Assembly (NCBI GenBank): GCA_009760855.2
Contig: WPIO01000007.1
Span: 4,034,001 to 4,098,000, forward strand
Origin: Cristatella mucedo
Lineage: Eukaryota > Bryozoa > Phylactolaemata > Cristatellidae
DNA: 64,000 bases
Direction: 5' to 3'
Shown here: piece by piece, positions 59,357-64,000 of the stretch
Position numbering within the stretch: position 1 is the first letter of the stretch
How the letters are laid out: each line of letters begins with the position of its first letter
The notes under the pieces: generated by a model
The model's input: the letters and a program-made list of their open reading frames with translations, nothing else
Database searches by the model: none
What the model was told of the DNA's origin: nothing
Made by a program: the position numbers and the translations under genes

Positions 59357-59492
59357 TTCATTTGCATAGTGTCCCAAGAGAACTTGTCTCTATTCAGGCG
59401 CTTCAAATATGCCTCGGGGCTCGAGCCCACGACCTCAGACAGACCTTGGTCGAGGTGAGCAACTTAACTGCTGGACCACACCAGCTCGGCAA
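59357..59492 (-). repeat. SINE family B copy (minus)
   Basis: ATTCATTTGCATAGTGTCCC, AGAGAACTTGTCTCTATTCAG, GGGGCTCGAGCCCACGACC and ACTGCTGGACCACACCAGC: the reverse of the SINE B tail, B-box region and head. Confidence 0.85.
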
Positions 59493-59494
59493 AT

Positions 59495-59586
59495 TCCCTT
59501 TGCAGAAAATGTAAAGCGCCTAGAAAGAGATTGAGTTCTCTGAGGGCACTTTATAAAGTGCAATATTATTATTATTATTATTATTC
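59495..59586 (+). mobile_element. LINE A tail fragment
   Basis: GCAGAAAATGTAAAGCGCCT AGAAAGAGATTGAGTTCTCT GAGGGCAC then (ATT)n. Confidence 0.9.
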
Positions 59587-60265
59587 GTCAACAGAGTTGG
59601 TCAATTATTCATTTGCATCCAAAGTGTTGGTCAATTATTGTTATTTGGCCGAGTAGTGAAAATCAAATATTCGGGACAGCCCTACTGCACGCATTCGGAT
59701 ATCCAGCATGTGATCAGTGTAGGCGCATTGGCGCTATCTGAGTACCAGGCCTGCTTAGCAGTTCTCGATGACTAGAGAAGTGCCTTGTACTTGAAGCATG
59801 TTGTGTCGTATGTTGATTTGAGTAGCTGCTTTGACAACAGCATATCAAGGAGAAGAAGCATACTTTTTTTAATGTCCTATTATTATTTATATGTTCGATT
59901 ATTTATTGTGCATCGCTACAACTTTATTGGGCGGTTGCGTTTGTAAGCCATTCATTTTTCTACGCCTTTTCAGTCCTGGTACCGCACACCTCTTCCTGTG
60001 GCCGAACACTGTCGGAAGACGGTATTCTTATCACCTCAACCCATATGCCTTCAGAGTACGTCTGCACGCTGGCTTCAGTAGCTTTCAGCTGCCGCTGCCG
60101 CCGCTGCTGCCGCTGCCGCCTCGCGGCCCCGTGCCGGGCTAGTTCTCGCTCGCTGTCAGTGGTCGGCGCTCGTGCGGCGGCACGCGATCGGTACTTCTGC
60201 ATGCTGGCTTGAATGTGCCACCGGCTTCGTGTGTATACTGCTGCAAGCGTGAAGAGTCTTTGCAG
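59587..60265. other. Intron: no gene recognised
   Basis: GCTGCCGCTGCCGCC-type repeats near 60090-60125; otherwise nothing definite. Confidence 0.4.
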
Positions 60266-60392
60266 GAGATGCAGCTTTACGGTGACACCAGGCTCTTTCA
60301 ACGTGAGGAAACTGCTGGTGCGCTTTGAGCAGCTCTCGCTGCCTGCTCAGGGCAGCGTGCAGCCGACCATCACCATGACTCGCTACGCTGAG
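60266..60392 (+). CDS. Internal exon of an unrecognised gene (probably the one starting at 55443)
   Basis: Acceptor AGTCTTTGCAG|G, donor GCTGAG|GTGCGT; 1 + 42 codons. RCSFTVTPGSFNVRKLLVRF and EQLSLPAQGSVQPTITMTRY show alternating hydrophobic residues, as in a beta-sandwich extracellular domain. Protein-like composition and good splice sites support it. No family is assigned. The link to the 55443 exon is inference and needs a missing exon to fix the phase. Confidence 0.6.
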
Positions 60393-60608
60393 GTGCGTGC
60401 GTGCATGTGTTACCTCGCGCTCAAAGCACTGGCCCGTACTGTAGTAGACAAGAGCTGCCGGCTCCAGTGTACCACGTGACCAGCATAGTCTGCTCTGTCT
60501 GCACACCTGCAGGTGGGGAGCCGGTCACTGCTGCTGACGTTGTGAGCAAAATGGTGCAGCGGTTACGCTCCTGTGAAGCTGTGCTTTTTTGTCTTTGTGC
60601 TATTATAG

Positions 60609-60741
60609 CCCGTGGTTGTGATTCGCCAGAACAACTCAGGAGTCATTGGCAAAACTTTCTCATCATTGACGCCTGTGGAGTTTGAATTCAGAAATATGCA
60701 AAAGAACTCCGATTTCAGGATCGTCATAACGAGAACTGAAG
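60609..60741 (+). CDS. Next internal exon of the same gene, possible GC donor
   Basis: Acceptor GTGCTATTATAG|CCC, phase 0 as required by the exon at 60266. PVVVIRQNNSGVIGKTFSSL, TPVEFEFRNMQKNSDFRIVI and TRTEG continue the beta-rich pattern. The end is AAG|GCAAGT, the strong consensus of GC-AG introns. The nearest GT (CAA|GTGCTT, 4 nt later) is a weak alternative. Function unknown. Confidence 0.6.
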
Positions 60742-62142
<1,401 letters not shown>

Positions 62143-64000
62143 CACTCAGTGAGCATGTCGTGCAGAGCGTCCTGTTGTACAGAAGTGCATAACAATCGAG
62201 GTCTTGCGAGTCACTTCTGGTGCTGACTCGCTGTAGGCTAAGCACTCCTAGCAGAGCCCGTCCCGTGTGTCCAAAGAGTGTCTACCTTGTATTACAACTT
62301 GATAGAACTTGTGTATAGGGAGGCAAAGCGAGCTCCTAACTAACTGCCAGGGTATTACTGGAGCCATTAAGGTATTAAGAAAGCACGAGAAGGACCAGGG
62401 GATCCAGGCGTAGCGCCATGCAGCAGCCGAATGCTTTAGCAATGGGCTTGCGTGCGCAGCATGGAAGGGCAGCAGCAAGCTGAAGGATGAAGGTGAAATA
62501 GATGAAGGCCGGCGAAACGTGCAGCCTGCCACAGTCGCACAAGGCTCGGCAATACGATGTCGGGCCGTGGTGGCCGAGACTGAGCCTACCGAAACAACTT
62601 CCGGCTGTGAAGATCAGACAACCACGTTGGGTCTGCGGCCTTGCGTTTTAAGCGTGAATGCTAGATGGAAATTTGCTAGCGGACAATGAGAGGGGATAGA
62701 ACAAAATGGTGCAAAAACGAATTGTGAGGAGCTGAGGCATAGTTTTTTCCACCGGACGGCGAAGCTAATGGTTTGCCACTGTGGTGAAACCATTAGCTTT
62801 GCCGTCCGGTGGATGCGTCCTGGGGAAGTGGCCTTGCCAGCACGGATGCGGCAGCACGAGCGTAGGACGTGTCTTGCACCGAGTGTGCATGTCATGCACC
62901 CTCCCTTGCAGGCTCCTGCGGTGCCTCCCTCCATTCAGACAGCCTTTTGCTCCTCTCTTGTTGCGCGTGCTCTCCCGTCCTTCTCTTGCCGTCCTGAAGA
63001 GTCTTGTCTCCCTCTGTCAATGACTAAATTTGATCTGCCCTGCCGATCTGTGTCTCCTCTCATAGGTCTCGGCAGATCGACCCGAGCTCAGTCAGGCAGG
63101 CACACTGCATTCGCCTCACAGTGGGGCTCGCACAAGTGTCGAATGTAAAGCACCCCCCAGGGGTTGACAGTGAGTGGCTTGTTATTCTCCTTTTTTTCGA
63201 CGAGAAAGTCGAGAGACGAGTATGACTCTCGGACATCGAGCAAGATTCGGAGGAATGGCAAAGGTGTTGAAGTTATTAATTTTAGTAAAAATGTGTCTGG
63301 CTAATGCGCTGAAAGTAAGCAGTTTCGTGCTTGCGGCGCCTAGTCGCGATATAGTTTATAGTTTTAAAGATAAATCTGCTAGTGTAAGGGGATGTAATTT
63401 GAAAAGCAACGATCGGCTAAGCTAGCTTGCATCCGAGTTGTTGAGCGGCTGGTGGGATGATGGCATTTTTGTTTCGTTATCACAAGAAATTTGTGAGACC
63501 TGGCTCGCGGTTATCTTCGCATTCGAAACCAGTAGCTTGCGGAATTCAGGTCCAGCTATGTGCTGAGACCGGTGACATCTGCCACATATTAGAACTTCGT
63601 CAGCTGTCAGCTAAAACGTCAGCAGTTAGTAAATGCTCAAAGTCTTTGGTGCCAAGTTAGGATCACCTCGCCTTCGGCTGGCTTATCCTACTTTCACCTG
63701 AGGGCAGTGGACCACGTGGGTGCTCACATGCAGGTGTGGGTACAGGCTGACTTAAGCGGCCCATCATTCCGGACTCAGCACAAGTGTGCTGCCGTGAAAG
63801 TCGTCCGGGCGTTGTAGGTCGTGCTTTACACGCCGCTCATTACAATTGCCCAATCACATCTATCTTGATTTTTTTTTGTTTTGTTACGGGTATCTTTCCC
63901 GGGACCATTGAGAACTGTCAATATAATGCATTTGAGCCATCTGCTTAAAGTGGTGGATTTTTTGAAGAAAGTGGTGAAAGAAAAAGGATTTATTTTGTAG
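62143..64000. other. Probable intron of third gene: no gene recognised
   Basis: Open frames are short and not protein-like. It holds the hairpin at 62749-62812. The window ends without a terminal exon. Confidence 0.4.
62749..62812. repeat. 26-bp stem hairpin, 12-nt loop
   Basis: CCACCGGACGGCGAAGCTAA TGGTTT and its reverse complement with one mismatch (62787-62812). The loop GCCACTGTGGTG contains a further CCA/TGG pair. Confidence 0.95.

Noticed and set aside
62768..63148. 126-codon plus-strand frame near the right end, considered as an exon of the third gene
   Set aside because: Cys/Ser/Pro-rich without conserved motifs or clear splice sites continuing the 60741 phase.

Overview
This window reads as nuclear DNA from an invertebrate animal. 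The evidence is split protein-coding genes with GT-AG introns, long dinucleotide arrays, tRNA-derived SINEs, L2-like LINEs, a pogo/Tigger-type DNA transposon and a probable solo LTR. The cysteine-rich start of the first gene looks protostome and perhaps arthropod or chelicerate, but the species cannot be fixed from sequence alone. I see no prokaryotic operon, CRISPR array or insertion sequence.

Three host genes are supported. (1) 303-8435, plus strand: a complete three-exon twisted gastrulation (tsg/TWSG1) gene for a secreted BMP modulator; its first exon lies in a GC-rich, CpG-rich block. (2) 26565-49947, minus strand: a thirteen-exon gene for GPAA1, a subunit of the ER GPI transamidase. All junction phases agree and give about 689 residues. 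One intron (28135-28435) has the hallmarks of a U12-type AT-AC intron. (3) From 55443, plus strand: the start of a CpG-rich gene with a signal-peptide exon, then two later exons (60266-60741) that may belong to it and encode an unrecognised extracellular-looking domain; one donor looks like a GC-AG site. The gene would run out of the window. The three genes share no evident pathway or operon-like organisation.

The rest is repeat-rich. 8436-26564 between tsg and GPAA1 holds a 2,064-bp Tigger-like element with terminal inverted repeats, many L2-like LINE fragments of two families (A with an ATT-repeat tail, B with an ATTAC-like tail), nested insertions and a 742-bp TG...CA element interpreted as a solo LTR. 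GPAA1 introns carry more LINE fragments, two SINE families, degenerate Tc1/mariner remnants and very long CA and GA arrays. SINE family B shares about 40 bp of its 3' end with LINE family A, which fits a SINE/LINE partnership.

Several strong inverted repeats (52493-52588, 56183-56218, 57668-57743, 58481-58581, 62749-62812) are not explained by genes. No clearly new defence or metabolic system was found; the most interesting items are the AT-AC intron, the SINE-LINE tail sharing and the palindromes.
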